Assembly: GCA_938038815.1 (NCBI GenBank)
Contig: CALHTF010000010.1
Coordinates: 1 to 64,000 of the forward strand
Reading direction: 5' to 3'
DNA: 64,000 nt
Source of the DNA: an uncultured Acidimicrobiales bacterium
GTDB lineage: Bacteria > Actinomycetota > Acidimicrobiia > Acidimicrobiales > SHLQ01
Positions 16,630 to 26,742 of the stretch are shown piece by piece; positions within the stretch are counted from its first letter, which is position 1, and every line of letters begins with the position of its first letter. A program made the position numbers and the translations under genes. A model generated the notes under the pieces. It searched no databases and was not told the origin of the DNA. It was given only the letters and a program-made list of their open reading frames with translations.

Positions 16630-19155
16630 ATGGCATCCGGATATAACCCCGCCGAATATGAGTCCCGCTGGCAGCAGCGTTGGATCGATGAACGCACCTA
16701 CGAGATCGATAACGACGACCCGCGCCCGTCGACCTACGTGTTGTCGATGTACCCGTACCCGAGCGGCAAGGCCCACATCGGCCACGTTCGCAACTACACC
16801 TTTGGCGACTTGCTGGTTCGGTACCGGACCATGAACGGGTTCGGCGTTTTGTCGCCGATCGGGTTCGACAGTTTTGGTCTTCCGGCCGAGAACGCCGCCA
16901 TCAAGTCGGGTGAACATCCGCGCACCTATACCGATGCTCGGATCGAAGAGTTGTCGTCGTCGTTGACCAAGATCGGCGCCGTGTACGACTGGCGCCGCAT
17001 GGTGAAAAGCCACGATCCCGAGTACATGCGTTGGGGGCAGTGGATCTTCAAGCAGTTCTACAACGCCGGCCTGGCATACCGGGCCGAGGCGCCGGTCAAC
17101 TGGTGCCCCGGTTGCAAAACTGTGTTGGCGAACGAGCAGGTGCTCGGCGACGGCACGTGCGAACGCTCGGGCGATCTGGTCGAGCGGGTCGACAAGGTGC
17201 AGTGGTTCTACAAGATCACTCAATACGCCCAGGAGTTGCTCGACGATCTCGACGATCTCGATTGGCCAAAGCGGGTCAAGACCATGCAGACCAACTGGAT
17301 CGGCCGAAGCGAAGGCGCCGAGTTCGCGTTGCCGATCGCCGACGCCGAGGGCAACGCCCGCACCGATGTGCCTGGCTTGGCCGTGTACACCACCCGGCCC
17401 GATACCGGGTTCGGTATGACCTTTGCGGTTATGGCTCCTGAACACGAGCGGGTCGACGAGCTCACCACCGCCGACAACGCCGAGGCGGTCGCCGCGTTCC
17501 GGGCGACGGTGGGGGAGAAGAGCGAGATCGACCGCATGTCGACCTCGGGCCCGATTGAAAAGCGGGGCGTCGACACCGGGACCAAGGTCGTCAACCCGTT
17601 CACCGGCGAGGCGATCCCGCTGTTCCTCGCCGACTACGTGCTCACCACCTACGGTACGGGCGCCATCATGGCCGTGCCAGCGCATGACCAACGCGACTTT
17701 GAATTCGCTCGAACGTTCGAGGTGCCGATCCGCAGCGTTGTGCAGCCAACGGCCAAGTGGGCGGACGAGAATCAACTTCCGAATGCGATGCGTCCTGCTA
17801 GCGAGTGGCCAAAGGCTTTTGTTGACGACGGCGAGATTGTGAACTCGTCCAATGGTTCGTTGGACCTCAACGGACTTTCGGTAAGCGCTGGGGTGCAACG
17901 GGCCACTGAGTGGCTGGAGTCTGAGGAGCTTGGCGAAGGAAGAGTCAATTTCCGTCTACGCGATTGGTTGTTGTCGCGCCAGCGGTTCTGGGGTTGCCCG
18001 ATCCCGATCATCTACTGCGACGACTGCGGCGAACAGCTCGTCCCGGACGACCAACTTCCGGTGGTCGCGCCCGACGATGTGGAGTTTGGTGCCGATGGTC
18101 GTTCGCCGCTCGCCACCCACGAAGACTTCCTCTCGACCACCTGCCCCGAGTGTGGCAAGCCAGCCACCCGTGAAACCGACACGATGGATACCTTCGTCGA
18201 CTCGTCGTGGTACTTCCTGCGGTTCGCCGATGCGTTCAACACCGACGCACCCTTCACCGCCGACGCTGCCCAGCGGTGGTTGCCAGTCGACCAGTACATC
18301 GGCGGCGTCGAGCATGCGATCCTACATCTGCTGTACGCCCGCTTCTACACCAAGGCCCTCGCCGATCTCGGGGTCGCGCCGAAAGAACTGCGCGAGCCGT
18401 TCAAGCGCCTGTTCACCCAGGGCATGGTCCGTATGGGCGGCGGCAAGATGTCGAAGTCGAAGGGCAACCTGGTCGCGCCCGAAGCCATCATCGAAGAGCA
18501 CGGTGCCGACGCGTTGCGCCTGGCGATTCTGCAGGTGAAGCCGCCGGCCGAAGATGTCGACTGGGAAGACTTCCAGCTCGACGGCTGCTCGCGGTACCTC
18601 GGTCGGGTATGGCGTCTCGCCGCGTCGACCGGCGACATCGACAACAAACGGTCGGGCGACACCACCAACGCCGACGACGAGATCACCAAGTCGACCCACC
18701 GGTTGATCGAGCGGGTTACCAACGACCTCGAACGGTGGTCCTACAACACGGCGGTTGCCGCCTACATGGAGTTCACCAACGAGCTGTATCGGTACGTGCA
18801 ATCTGACGGCGGCCCGCACGACACCACCCTCGACTTTGCCGTCGACACATTGTTGTTGTTGCTGGCTCCACCGGTGCCCCACGTGGCGGCTGAGTTGTGG
18901 GAGATGCGCCACGGCACCCATATTCATGAGCAAACCTGGCCAGTGGCCGACGAGTCGATGCTCACCGTCGCTACCGAAACGATGATCGTGCAGGTCAAAG
19001 GCAAACTGCGCGACCGAATCGAAGTCCCGGCCGAGATCAGCGACGCCGACGCCGAGGCCCTGGCCCTCGCATCGGAGAAGGTGCAACAGTTCCTCGATGG
19101 GCCGCCAGCCAAGGTGATCGTGCGGGCCCCGAAGCTCGTAAATATCGTTCCGTAG
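16630..19155 (+). CDS. leuS: Leucyl-tRNA synthetase
   Basis: A class I aminoacyl-tRNA synthetase of 841 aa charging tRNA-Leu. The HIGH motif is in [15 protein letters not shown] near residue 45, the KMSKS motif in [10 protein letters not shown] near residue 605, and the CP1 editing domain lies between them with [16 protein letters not shown]. The zinc-type cysteines [14 protein letters not shown] are present. Length and domain order are normal for the bacterial enzyme. Confidence 0.98.
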   Translation: MASGYNPAEYESRWQQRWIDERTYEIDNDDPRPSTYVLSMYPYPSGKAHIGHVRNYTFGDLLVRYRTMNGFGVLSPIGFDSFGLPAENAAIKSGEHPRTYTDARIEELSSSLTKIGAVYDWRRMVKSHDPEYMRWGQWIFKQFYNAGLAYRAEAPVNWCPGCKTVLANEQVLGDGTCERSGDLVERVDKVQWFYKITQYAQELLDDLDDLDWPKRVKTMQTNWIGRSEGAEFALPIADAEGNARTDVPGLAVYTTRPDTGFGMTFAVMAPEHERVDELTTADNAEAVAAFRATVGEKSEIDRMSTSGPIEKRGVDTGTKVVNPFTGEAIPLFLADYVLTTYGTGAIMAVPAHDQRDFEFARTFEVPIRSVVQPTAKWADENQLPNAMRPASEWPKAFVDDGEIVNSSNGSLDLNGLSVSAGVQRATEWLESEELGEGRVNFRLRDWLLSRQRFWGCPIPIIYCDDCGEQLVPDDQLPVVAPDDVEFGADGRSPLATHEDFLSTTCPECGKPATRETDTMDTFVDSSWYFLRFADAFNTDAPFTADAAQRWLPVDQYIGGVEHAILHLLYARFYTKALADLGVAPKELREPFKRLFTQGMVRMGGGKMSKSKGNLVAPEAIIEEHGADALRLAILQVKPPAEDVDWEDFQLDGCSRYLGRVWRLAASTGDIDNKRSGDTTNADDEITKSTHRLIERVTNDLERWSYNTAVAAYMEFTNELYRYVQSDGGPHDTTLDFAVDTLLLLLAPPVPHVAAELWEMRHGTHIHEQTWPVADESMLTVATETMIVQVKGKLRDRIEVPAEISDADAEALALASEKVQQFLDGPPAKVIVRAPKLVNIVP

Positions 19156-19288
19156 CGGCCTGGTAGGCCATACGGCCCTAGGGCGTTGGTGGCCTTTCAA
19201 TGCATTTGATGCCTGTGGTACATCTAGGGGTGATTCGCTGGCGCGCCCCGTAGCGCGCGCCTGTGCCACAAGCTCACAGAAAAGCCCT

Positions 19289-20920
19289 ATGACAGCAGCC
19301 ACGCTCACCGACGCAGATCCCGCGGTTGAGCCTGTCGCGAGCCCGCGTCGAAAGATGTGGCGCGAGAATTTTCGCCAGCAGCGAGAACAGTTTGTGTCGG
19401 CCTTTCGTTGGCTGGTCAGTGGCCTGCGCAATGCGGTTGGCACCAAGCGCATGATGTGGATCGCCTTTCAGACCTTCATCGGGTCGGCGGCGGTGAGCGC
19501 GATGGGCTATTCCACGATGCTGCTCATTCGCCTGTCGATCCCGGGCGCCGAGCGTTCGTTGAGCGGTCTACCAATTCCCGATGTTTCGCTCCCGGTGTTG
19601 TATGCCGGAATCATCGTGGGTGGCATCGTCGGCGGCTTGATGTTTTACCGAGCTGAGCGAGAAGCAAGCCTCGCTTCGGTCGACTTTGGCGCCTCGCTTC
19701 GCTCCGACCTTGTCCGGCGATTGTCTCGTCCGATGACCCGCGGTTGGCAAACCGCCGTGGCCGACACTCCTCAGAAGGTGGTGCTGCAGGTCGGTGTTGC
19801 CGATGTGCGCGAGTGCACGATGGCGGCCCGTGAAGTGATCCGCCTCATTGGTCCGGTCACCGTCTTTCTCATCACGATTCCGCTGTTGTTCGTCATCGAA
19901 CCGGTTACCTCAGCGGTCTTGATCCCGGTCGGACTCGTTGTGGCACTGCCGGTTTTGGCGATCACTCGCCGGGTCGACTCGCTGAACCAGACCTTTGTGG
20001 CCAACCAAGACTCGACCCGCGAGCTGGTGGCGTCGAGTGTGGCCGAGCTACTGGACTCTGAGCCGGGCGAAGCTGATCTGCGCGGCCTCGCCAGCGCCCG
20101 CTTGGGCGACGAAGTCGTGCATCAACGGATGCTGCAGCCAATACGGGTTCGGGCGCTCACCACCATCACCGCGGCGCTCGTCGTGATCATCGTGTTGACC
20201 CTTTTCCTGTATCAGAATGAGGAGGGCGAATTTAATATCCTCCGCTTCATCGTGTACCTGGTGACCTTCCGGCTGGGCACCAACGCCATGCACAAGATGG
20301 GAACCGCGCTGGTTGCGATAACCCGTCGAGCGATCTCGATCGAACGCTACCGAGGGCTGGTGGGCAGCATCGAGAACTACCGGGCGAGTCGCATCGAACG
20401 CGCCGAAGGGCTGGAGTTGCCCGATTCCATTCGCCTAAAAACCGAGCAACAAAACGATGTTGTGTTACGCCGAGGAAAAACCTACGTGGTTCTCGTTCCG
20501 CGGTTGCCGAAGCTATCGAGTGCCGAAGATGTGCTCGTTGCCTTTGAGGAAGCGATCGACGATGTCGACGGAGCGGTCGACCTGCTCGGCGCGGCGCTGA
20601 TTCGCCGAGGCGAATCGAACGAACCTAACCAGCACTTCGTCTCCGATCGCGACTCGGGGATTCCCGTCTTGCCGATCGAGGTCGTGGTGCAGGGCGATGT
20701 CGAAAAGGTGGCGATTGAGGCCACGGCCGACTTCACCTTTGTCGTTTCGCACCTTCCTGCTGCGGTGGTTGCAAAATCGTTGGACGAATGGGATCACCTC
20801 ATCGGTGGAATCCTCGTGGTGGACGACGGCCAAGTGATTATCGGTGGCTCGACCAAATGGGCCCGCAAGAGCCGCGAGAATATCCAAGCGGCGTTGGGGC
20901 GCAAACCGCTGCCCAAGTAG
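19289..20920 (+). CDS. ABC-exporter-like membrane protein with a degenerate ATPase domain
   Basis: A 543-aa protein with a soluble N-terminus and six hydrophobic segments at about residues 55-80, 102-120, 187-205, 208-224, 293-308 and 318-340, arranged like a type I ABC exporter. The intracellular loop near 136-150 (SLRSDLVRRLSRPM) fits that fold. The C-terminal ~160 residues look like a decayed nucleotide-binding domain. Where the Walker A motif should follow RRGKTYVVLV it reads PRLPKLSSAEDVL, with no GxxGxGKS/T. No LSGGQ or Walker B is visible, yet a terminal stretch VVSHLP...GGILVVDDGQVIIGG mirrors the H-loop region. ATP hydrolysis is therefore unlikely. The gene stands alone after leuS with 133 nt of leader. 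Function unknown. Confidence 0.75.
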   Translation: MTAATLTDADPAVEPVASPRRKMWRENFRQQREQFVSAFRWLVSGLRNAVGTKRMMWIAFQTFIGSAAVSAMGYSTMLLIRLSIPGAERSLSGLPIPDVSLPVLYAGIIVGGIVGGLMFYRAEREASLASVDFGASLRSDLVRRLSRPMTRGWQTAVADTPQKVVLQVGVADVRECTMAAREVIRLIGPVTVFLITIPLLFVIEPVTSAVLIPVGLVVALPVLAITRRVDSLNQTFVANQDSTRELVASSVAELLDSEPGEADLRGLASARLGDEVVHQRMLQPIRVRALTTITAALVVIIVLTLFLYQNEEGEFNILRFIVYLVTFRLGTNAMHKMGTALVAITRRAISIERYRGLVGSIENYRASRIERAEGLELPDSIRLKTEQQNDVVLRRGKTYVVLVPRLPKLSSAEDVLVAFEEAIDDVDGAVDLLGAALIRRGESNEPNQHFVSDRDSGIPVLPIEVVVQGDVEKVAIEATADFTFVVSHLPAAVVAKSLDEWDHLIGGILVVDDGQVIIGGSTKWARKSRENIQAALGRKPLPK

Positions 20921-21001
20921 GCGGCGTCGGTCCGACTCGCTGTTACGTAGCGACGAGCGGTCCTATAGGTTCGAGGGCAGTTCACCTTACGGAGCCTTAC
21001 C

Positions 21002-22735
21002 TTGCCTCGACCGATCCCCACCCGGTTGCCACTAGTCGTTGTTGTCGTCGCGGTAGTCGCCGCGTTGTTGGCGCTGGTGCCGGTGGCCGAGTCGGCGGCG
21101 GTTGATCGGGTCGAGATCCACGACACCGCGTGGGACATCGTGAGCAAGGGGAGCGACGCCGAGATCACGGCGTACTTCGACCATCTCAAAGCCGCCGGGT
21201 TCGATGGCACGTGGTTGTCGCTTATGCCGCTCGACGGCTGGGGGTTCGACAGCAATCGCCAAGCCCACGGGACCTTTGCCGGAGTAATCGACGACGACGG
21301 CGATCTTCACCTCACGCCCGAACACCGCGACCGGGTGGCCTTTGTGCTCGACGAAGCACGGCGCACCGATATCGCGGTCACCATCGCGCCTATGTGGGGT
21401 GTGGGGTACGTGCACGGCCACTGGAAGTCGGGAGCGTGTACCAATCTGAACGACGGACCGCTCAACGCCGAAACCGCGTACGGCTGGGGTCACCAGATCG
21501 GCACCGAATACGCCAACCACGATGCGATCGATCGGTGGCTCTTGGGCGGAGACAACTTCTGCAACACCGAAGACAGTGAAATCTGGTCGGAGATGTCGCG
21601 CGGGCTGCGCGACGCCGGCGCCCAGCAGCCGATGGGTTACCACACGCCTTCGGGCACCACCCGCCACGACCGATTCGACGACGAACCGTGGCATCAGTTT
21701 TACGCCGTGCAGACCTCGCATTGCACCCGGGCGGCGCGAGCCGAAGTCGAGCTGACGACGGTGGTCGAGGGGGCCGGAGCGAAGAAGGTCTACGCCGCCG
21801 AACTCCGCTACGAGGCAATCGCCCCCGACTGGCTCGGTTGTATTCACAATGAGCGAAACCCCGTAGAAGCCGAGCATGTGGTTGCCGACGTGTTGGCTGC
21901 CATGAGCGCAGGCGTCGACGGTGTGGTGTACGGCCACAACGAACGTTGGCAATGGGGCAACGACCTCTTGGGCGCCAAGGGTGAGCCGCTGAAGTCGTTT
22001 GGCGCACCGGGCGAAAAGGCAGCCCTCAAGGCGGTTCGAGAGGGACAGTCTCCAACGACCTCCATGGCGCCCACCACCATGGCGCCCGAAACATCTCTGG
22101 CCCCCACCACAACGCAGGCGCCCACGACGACTCAGGCGCCCACAACTACACAGGCGCCGACATCGACTCAGGCTCCGACAACGATGGCTCCATCGACCAC
22201 CGCGCCCTTTACTGGTCCAACCATGGCTCCCAGCACGACGGCTCCTCCGAGCACCACAACCACCATCAAGACCGCGCCGACCTCGACCACCTCGTCGGTG
22301 CCACCCACGTCGACCATCGCGCCGGGCAACAAGCGCAAGTGCAAGGGCGTTGAGGCAACCATCGTCGGAACTGGGGGCGACGACGTGATCGTCGGGTCCG
22401 ATGGTCGCGACGTCATCGTTGCCTTGGGCGGCGACGACGTGATCGATGGCCGTGGCGGCAACGACCTCATCTGCGCTGGGCGCGGCGCCGATCGAGTGCT
22501 CGGCGGCAGTGGCGACGACACGATCTATGGCAACAACGGTCGCGACAAGCTGTTCGGCAACGCCGGAGCCGATGAGCTTGTGGGCGGGTCGAGTGTCGAT
22601 GTGTTGAAGGGCGGTCGCGGAGCCGACACCCTTACCGGTGGTACCGGAAAAGACAAGCTGGTGGGCGGCGGTGGCACCGACCTGTGTGTCGACACCAGGA
22701 CCACCAAACGCAAAGGCTGCGAACTAACCGAGTAG
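21002..22735 (+). CDS. Secreted apiosidase-like (DUF4038-type) protein with RTX tail
   Basis: A 577-aa exported protein with three parts. A signal peptide of about 33 residues ends VAESAA. The domain at about 35-340 resembles the apiosidase-like/DUF4038 TIM-barrel family, with WLSLMPLDGWGF, ETAYGWGHQIGTEYANHD and a GGDNF segment. A mucin-like linker rich in TTQAPT repeats covers about 345-440. The C-terminal 130 residues are GGxGxD calcium-binding repeats. The TTG start at 21002 gives an intact signal peptide. Its last 12 nt overlap the convergent LLM gene. A polysaccharide-directed, cell-surface or secreted role is inferred; catalytic residues were not confirmed. Confidence 0.75.
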   Translation: MPRPIPTRLPLVVVVVAVVAALLALVPVAESAAVDRVEIHDTAWDIVSKGSDAEITAYFDHLKAAGFDGTWLSLMPLDGWGFDSNRQAHGTFAGVIDDDGDLHLTPEHRDRVAFVLDEARRTDIAVTIAPMWGVGYVHGHWKSGACTNLNDGPLNAETAYGWGHQIGTEYANHDAIDRWLLGGDNFCNTEDSEIWSEMSRGLRDAGAQQPMGYHTPSGTTRHDRFDDEPWHQFYAVQTSHCTRAARAEVELTTVVEGAGAKKVYAAELRYEAIAPDWLGCIHNERNPVEAEHVVADVLAAMSAGVDGVVYGHNERWQWGNDLLGAKGEPLKSFGAPGEKAALKAVREGQSPTTSMAPTTMAPETSLAPTTTQAPTTTQAPTTTQAPTSTQAPTTMAPSTTAPFTGPTMAPSTTAPPSTTTTIKTAPTSTTSSVPPTSTIAPGNKRKCKGVEATIVGTGGDDVIVGSDGRDVIVALGGDDVIDGRGGNDLICAGRGADRVLGGSGDDTIYGNNGRDKLFGNAGADELVGGSSVDVLKGGRGADTLTGGTGKDKLVGGGGTDLCVDTRTTKRKGCELTE

Positions 22736-23620
22736 TTCGCGAACCTCAGCCAACAGTTCGATCGTCTCGAGCGCCTCGGGTTGGTCGATGGTCATGCATC
22801 GACAGGTGGCATCGGTAAATCCGAGGTCGCGAAAGACCGCGAGTTCTTCGGCCACTTTGGCGGGGCTCCCGACCGACACGGCTTCGTTGGCGAACCCCCG
22901 GTAGCCAGCCGCCAGCAGGTCGTCGCCCAGACGGGTGGCCTTTGCTTCGTCACGCAACACGATGACGTCTTGGCGGATTGCGGCCCGCGGCGTGGTGCCA
23001 GCCCGTTCGCACGACTCGAGGTAGATACCCATCAGCGTGCCGGCAAGTTCGGGCGTGAGATGCGAGCTGGCGTACCAAACATCGCCCAGGCGAGCCGCCC
23101 GGTCGATGGCGGCCGGCACCGAACCGCCTACCCAAAACTCGACCCCGTTGGCGGGCAGCAGGTCGACCGACGCGTTGGCCACGCCCAAGAAGTCATCCGA
23201 TGCCGTCTCGCCAGCAAAGAGCTTGCGGAGCAGCGGGAGCATCGCTTCGAGGGTGTTGCCACGATGGCGTTGCGGGCTGCCCATCGTGACCGCTTGCATC
23301 GTCCGTCCGAGCCCGGTCTGCAGCACGAAGGGGTGATCGTTCAGGCTGGCGAGGGTGCCCACCTGCTCGGCGACCAAGACCGGATTCCACAGCGGCAACA
23401 GAAAAAGGCAGCCAATGGGTGCGTTGGTGAAGTGATTCGCCGCCCAACCAAGCGTGGGGGTGTTCTGGTAGTAGCGCTTGGCGACAACGTGGTTGTCGCC
23501 AACGCTAAACAGATCGAGCCCCGCATCGTGTGCAGCGGCCGCCCGCTCGGCGATCCAACGAGCCCCGAGTTGGGGCGGGTCGGTTTCGAGCGACGAACTG
23601 GCCGACAGACCGACCTTCAC
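22724..23620 (-). CDS. LLM-class F420-dependent oxidoreductase
   Basis: A 298-aa luciferase-like monooxygenase family protein. Family features include the N-terminal KVGLS strand, AAHDAGLDLFSVGD, and the FVLQTGLGR and VEFWVGGS strands typical of the F420-binding subgroup. It is the last gene of a five-gene minus-strand operon and begins 10 nt after the P450 gene. Substrate unknown; the P450 neighbour suggests oxidation or reduction of a small lipophilic compound. Confidence 0.85.
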   Translation of the reverse strand: MKVGLSASSSLETDPPQLGARWIAERAAAAHDAGLDLFSVGDNHVVAKRYYQNTPTLGWAANHFTNAPIGCLFLLPLWNPVLVAEQVGTLASLNDHPFVLQTGLGRTMQAVTMGSPQRHRGNTLEAMLPLLRKLFAGETASDDFLGVANASVDLLPANGVEFWVGGSVPAAIDRAARLGDVWYASSHLTPELAGTLMGIYLESCERAGTTPRAAIRQDVIVLRDEAKATRLGDDLLAAGYRGFANEAVSVGSPAKVAEELAVFRDLGFTDATCRCMTIDQPEALETIELLAEVRELLG

Positions 23621-23630
23621 CGGTGAGCCT

Positions 23631-24842
23631 TCATGACAGGGTTACGGGGAACTTCTCGAGTCCTCGCAGGTTGATGCGGCCGTTCCAGTGCGGGTCGCCG
23701 TCGGGTGCGGCGTTGGGGAACCGGCGGATAAACGTGCCGATAGCCACCTGGGCTTCGAGCTTCGCCAGCGACGCCCCGAGGCAATAGTGCACGCCACTGC
23801 CAAACGAACTGTGCTGCGATGCGTTTGCCCGGGTGATGTCGAGATCGTTGGCGGTGTCGCCCCAGAACTTTGGGTCGCGGTTCGACGACGCAAGGCCGGC
23901 GAGAACGATAGCGTTCTTGGGGATCTGTTGACCGCCGAACTCGATTTCCGACACCGAGATCCGGCGCGAGAACTGCACCGGCGAAACGTAACGGAGGAGT
24001 TCTTCTACCGCGTTGGCGTCGAGCGACTCGTCGCCCCGCAACATCGCCGCCTGTTCGGGATGGCGAAGCAGTTCGTAGATTCCGGTACCGATGAGGTTGA
24101 CCGTGGTTTCGTGCCCGGCGATGAATAGCAGCGTGACCTGATCGCGAAGCTCGATAGGGGAGAGGCGGTCGCCGTCTTCCTCGGCTTCGATCAACGCGGT
24201 GAGTAGATCGTCGCCCGGGTTCTCGCGCTTCCAAGCGATCACGTCGTCTACGTGGGCGTCCATGAGCTGCCCGGCTTTCACGGCGGCCCGCAAGATTTCG
24301 TCGTCGATGATCGGGTCGAGGGTCTTCACCAGGGTCTCGCCCCACTCACGCAACTCGTCGGTGTTGCCGGGAGGGAAACCCAGCATTTCGGTGATGACAT
24401 CGAACGGCAAGGGGAACGCGAGGCCGTCGACCACGTCAGGGACGTCGGCGGCTTCCATCGCATCGAGCATGTTGTCGACCAACTGCTGGATCATGGGGCG
24501 AAGCTGCTCGATCGCCCGAGGGGTGAACGCCTTCGAAACCAAGCGGCGCAACCGGGTGTGATCGGGCGGATCGACGTTGAGAATCGACGTGCTCCTGGCC
24601 GGGCGTTCGCCCAACACCTCGGTGATCAGCTGCAAGCGTTCGCTGTCGGCTTCGTCGATAGCCGACGAGTCGACCGACAATGACGGGTTGCGCAACAGGG
24701 TCGAAACGTCTTCTTGGCGAAACACGGCCCACGGTCCGGCGAGGGTCTCGTGCACTGGGAGGTGCTCGCGCAGTTCCGCGAGGTGCGGGTACGGGTTCTC
24801 GCAATAGCCCTCTTCGAGTGGGTTAAAGAACAGGTCGGTCAT
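23631..24842 (-). CDS. Cytochrome P450
   Basis: A 403-aa soluble bacterial P450. The I-helix oxygen-activation motif is AGHETT at 242-247, the K-helix ExxR is E281-R284, and the haem loop FGSGVHYCLG at 347-356 supplies the thiolate ligand Cys354. The start ATG overlaps the stop of the upstream LLM gene by 4 nt, so translation is coupled. No ferredoxin or ferredoxin reductase gene is adjacent, so electron supply must come from elsewhere. Substrate unknown. Confidence 0.95.
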   Translation of the reverse strand: MTDLFFNPLEEGYCENPYPHLAELREHLPVHETLAGPWAVFRQEDVSTLLRNPSLSVDSSAIDEADSERLQLITEVLGERPARSTSILNVDPPDHTRLRRLVSKAFTPRAIEQLRPMIQQLVDNMLDAMEAADVPDVVDGLAFPLPFDVITEMLGFPPGNTDELREWGETLVKTLDPIIDDEILRAAVKAGQLMDAHVDDVIAWKRENPGDDLLTALIEAEEDGDRLSPIELRDQVTLLFIAGHETTVNLIGTGIYELLRHPEQAAMLRGDESLDANAVEELLRYVSPVQFSRRISVSEIEFGGQQIPKNAIVLAGLASSNRDPKFWGDTANDLDITRANASQHSSFGSGVHYCLGASLAKLEAQVAIGTFIRRFPNAAPDGDPHWNGRINLRGLEKFPVTLS

Positions 24843-25855
24843 GAGATCTCACGAAGCTGATCGAACAGCGGCGACCAGCGTTCGGTGTCGTTGACGTCGG
24901 CGTAGAAACTGATGCGGTCGAGTTGTCCGCCCCAACGGGCGCCAACCTTGCCCGGAAGTTCCTCGGCGGTGCCCACGATGGCGAAGGCGTCGAGGATGTC
25001 GTCGGTGATCAAGTCGGCCATCTCGACCCACTGACCTTGCTTCGACATGGCGTTGAGCTTGGTGTGTACCTCGCCCCAGCCGTGGTGTTCGAGCACTTTG
25101 GCATAGGCCGGGGTCGACCCATAGAAGGCGATCTGTTGGCGGGCGCCTTTGGCGCTGGCCTCGAGTTCCTCGTCGGTGTCGCCGATCACGTTGAACAGCG
25201 GCATCGTGATTTCGAAGTCGGCCCGGTCGCGGCCGCCCTTGGCCATGCCCGCCTCGAGCGCCGGCATCGTGACATCGGCGAAGTACTCGGCGGTGGTGAA
25301 CGCATGGGCGATGAAGCCGTCGGCTACCTCGCCGGCCACCTCGGTCATCAGGGGGCCAACACCAGCCAACAACACCTTGGCGTGGCCGTGCGGGTTGGGG
25401 CCCGGGTTGAACATGGGGGTCATCAGCGTGTGCTGGTAGAACTCGCCGCGGTGCTCCATCCGTTCGGTGGCATCGCTATCCCAGTAATCCCAGATGGCGT
25501 TGAGCGCCTGGATGAAGTCGCGCATGCGGGCCGCCGGCTTTGACCACTCCATCGAGAACCGCTTGGTGATGTGGGGTTTGATCTGGCTGCCAAGCCCGAG
25601 CGTGAAGCGGCCATGCGATGCCTTTTGGAGGTCGTACGCCATGTTGGCGACGTTCATCGGGTTGCGGGCGAAGGCGACAGCGATCGACGTACCGAGCTCG
25701 ATCGTCGAGGTGCTTTGGGTAGCCATCGCAACGGGAAGGAACGGATCGTGGCTCATCTCGACCGTGTAGGCCGCGTCGAAGCCGGCGGCCTCCTTCTCGG
25801 CGGCGGCCGGGCCGGCGAGGGCGATGTCGGTTGGGATTCCGGTATCGATCTTCAT
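24839..25855 (-). CDS. LLM-class F420-dependent oxidoreductase (TIGR03617-like)
   Basis: A 338-aa luciferase-like F420-dependent oxidoreductase resembling the MSMEG_2256-type subgroup. It begins MKIDTGIP and has GFDAAYTVEMSHDPFLPVA, FTLGLGSQIKPHITKRFSMEW and KVLLAGVGPLMTEVAGEVADG segments. It is not a close copy of the LLM gene at the operon end, so the two are unlikely to be a recent duplication. It overlaps the P450 start by 4 nt and lies 23 nt after the PAC2 gene. Confidence 0.88.
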   Translation of the reverse strand: MKIDTGIPTDIALAGPAAAEKEAAGFDAAYTVEMSHDPFLPVAMATQSTSTIELGTSIAVAFARNPMNVANMAYDLQKASHGRFTLGLGSQIKPHITKRFSMEWSKPAARMRDFIQALNAIWDYWDSDATERMEHRGEFYQHTLMTPMFNPGPNPHGHAKVLLAGVGPLMTEVAGEVADGFIAHAFTTAEYFADVTMPALEAGMAKGGRDRADFEITMPLFNVIGDTDEELEASAKGARQQIAFYGSTPAYAKVLEHHGWGEVHTKLNAMSKQGQWVEMADLITDDILDAFAIVGTAEELPGKVGARWGGQLDRISFYADVNDTERWSPLFDQLREIS

Positions 25856-25878
25856 CGGTACTCCTTAGGGGGCGGGGG

Positions 25879-26742
25879 TTAGTCGGATTGATTGCGTAGA
25901 AATTCTTGAAACTCAAGCGCCAGGTCGTCGCCGCTCGGCAACTCGACGGCGGCTTGAGAGACCCGTTCGTCGAACGACGCCTCGAGTTCGGCCAACATGG
26001 CGAGGTGTTCGGGGTTCTGGGTGAGCAGTTCGTTGATGTGCTCGGTAGCGGTGATTCCTGCATCGATGAGGCCACCGGCGTCGAACTCGAGGTGCGCGGT
26101 GTCGAAGAGCCCGGTGAGCAGCGCCGCCGAAGCTGCCGGGTACGGCATGCCCCCCAGGTAATGCGGAACCTGGGCCCACAGGCCAATGGTGGGGATGCCC
26201 GTTTCGGCGGCCTGCATCTCGATGACCGTTTGGATACCGGCCGGAACATCGAGCGATGCGTTCAAAAAGCCGGGTCGGTGGGCGAGTTCTTCGCTGCTGG
26301 CGGTCGACGACAACGCCGGCGGTCGGGTGTGGGGCGCGGCTGCCGGGTAAGCGCCAAGGCCTACAACCATCCGGACCGAAAAGTCGACGATGAGTTCGCT
26401 GATGCAGGCGGCAAAGGCCCGCCAGTTGTAGTCGGGCTCAGGCCCACTCAACAACAAAATGTCGGCGCCTTTGTTGTCGACCAGATGGTCGAGTTTGATC
26501 TCGGGCCACTCGAGCGAGGTGCTGACGCCGTCTTCGATCCGAACCGTTGGTCGGCGGGCCCGGTGGTCGAGCAGTTGGTCGTCGTCGAAGGTGGCGACCA
26601 ACACCGGCTCGGACTGGTTCTCGATGACCTCCTTGGTCCCCTCGGCAACGCTCGACGCATCGATCCAGCCGTTCATGACCACCAGCAGGACCGGGTCGGT
26701 GACCGCGGGTCGAGATGCAATTGTGTACAAGGGGCCGCTCAC
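25879..26742 (-). CDS. PAC2 family protein
   Basis: A 287-aa protein of the PAC2 (proteasome assembly chaperone 2-like) superfamily common in actinobacteria. Visible family features are VLLVVMNGWIDA near the N-terminus, DILLLSGPEPDYNW, VGLGAYPAAAPHTRP and IGLWAQVPHYLGGMPYPAAS. The frame runs back to 27090 on the shadow of the next gene, but GTG at 26742 overlaps that gene's stop by 4 nt and fits the family. Its role in this operon is unclear. Confidence 0.88.
   Translation of the reverse strand: MSGPLYTIASRPAVTDPVLLVVMNGWIDASSVAEGTKEVIENQSEPVLVATFDDDQLLDHRARRPTVRIEDGVSTSLEWPEIKLDHLVDNKGADILLLSGPEPDYNWRAFAACISELIVDFSVRMVVGLGAYPAAAPHTRPPALSSTASSEELAHRPGFLNASLDVPAGIQTVIEMQAAETGIPTIGLWAQVPHYLGGMPYPAASAALLTGLFDTAHLEFDAGGLIDAGITATEHINELLTQNPEHLAMLAELEASFDERVSQAAVELPSGDDLALEFQEFLRNQSD

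Noticed and set aside
15448-17898. 816-codon minus-strand open frame opposite the radical SAM gene and leuS
   Set aside because: Long antisense frames are common at this GC content. The plus-strand genes are unmistakable and the minus frame shows no recognisable domain.
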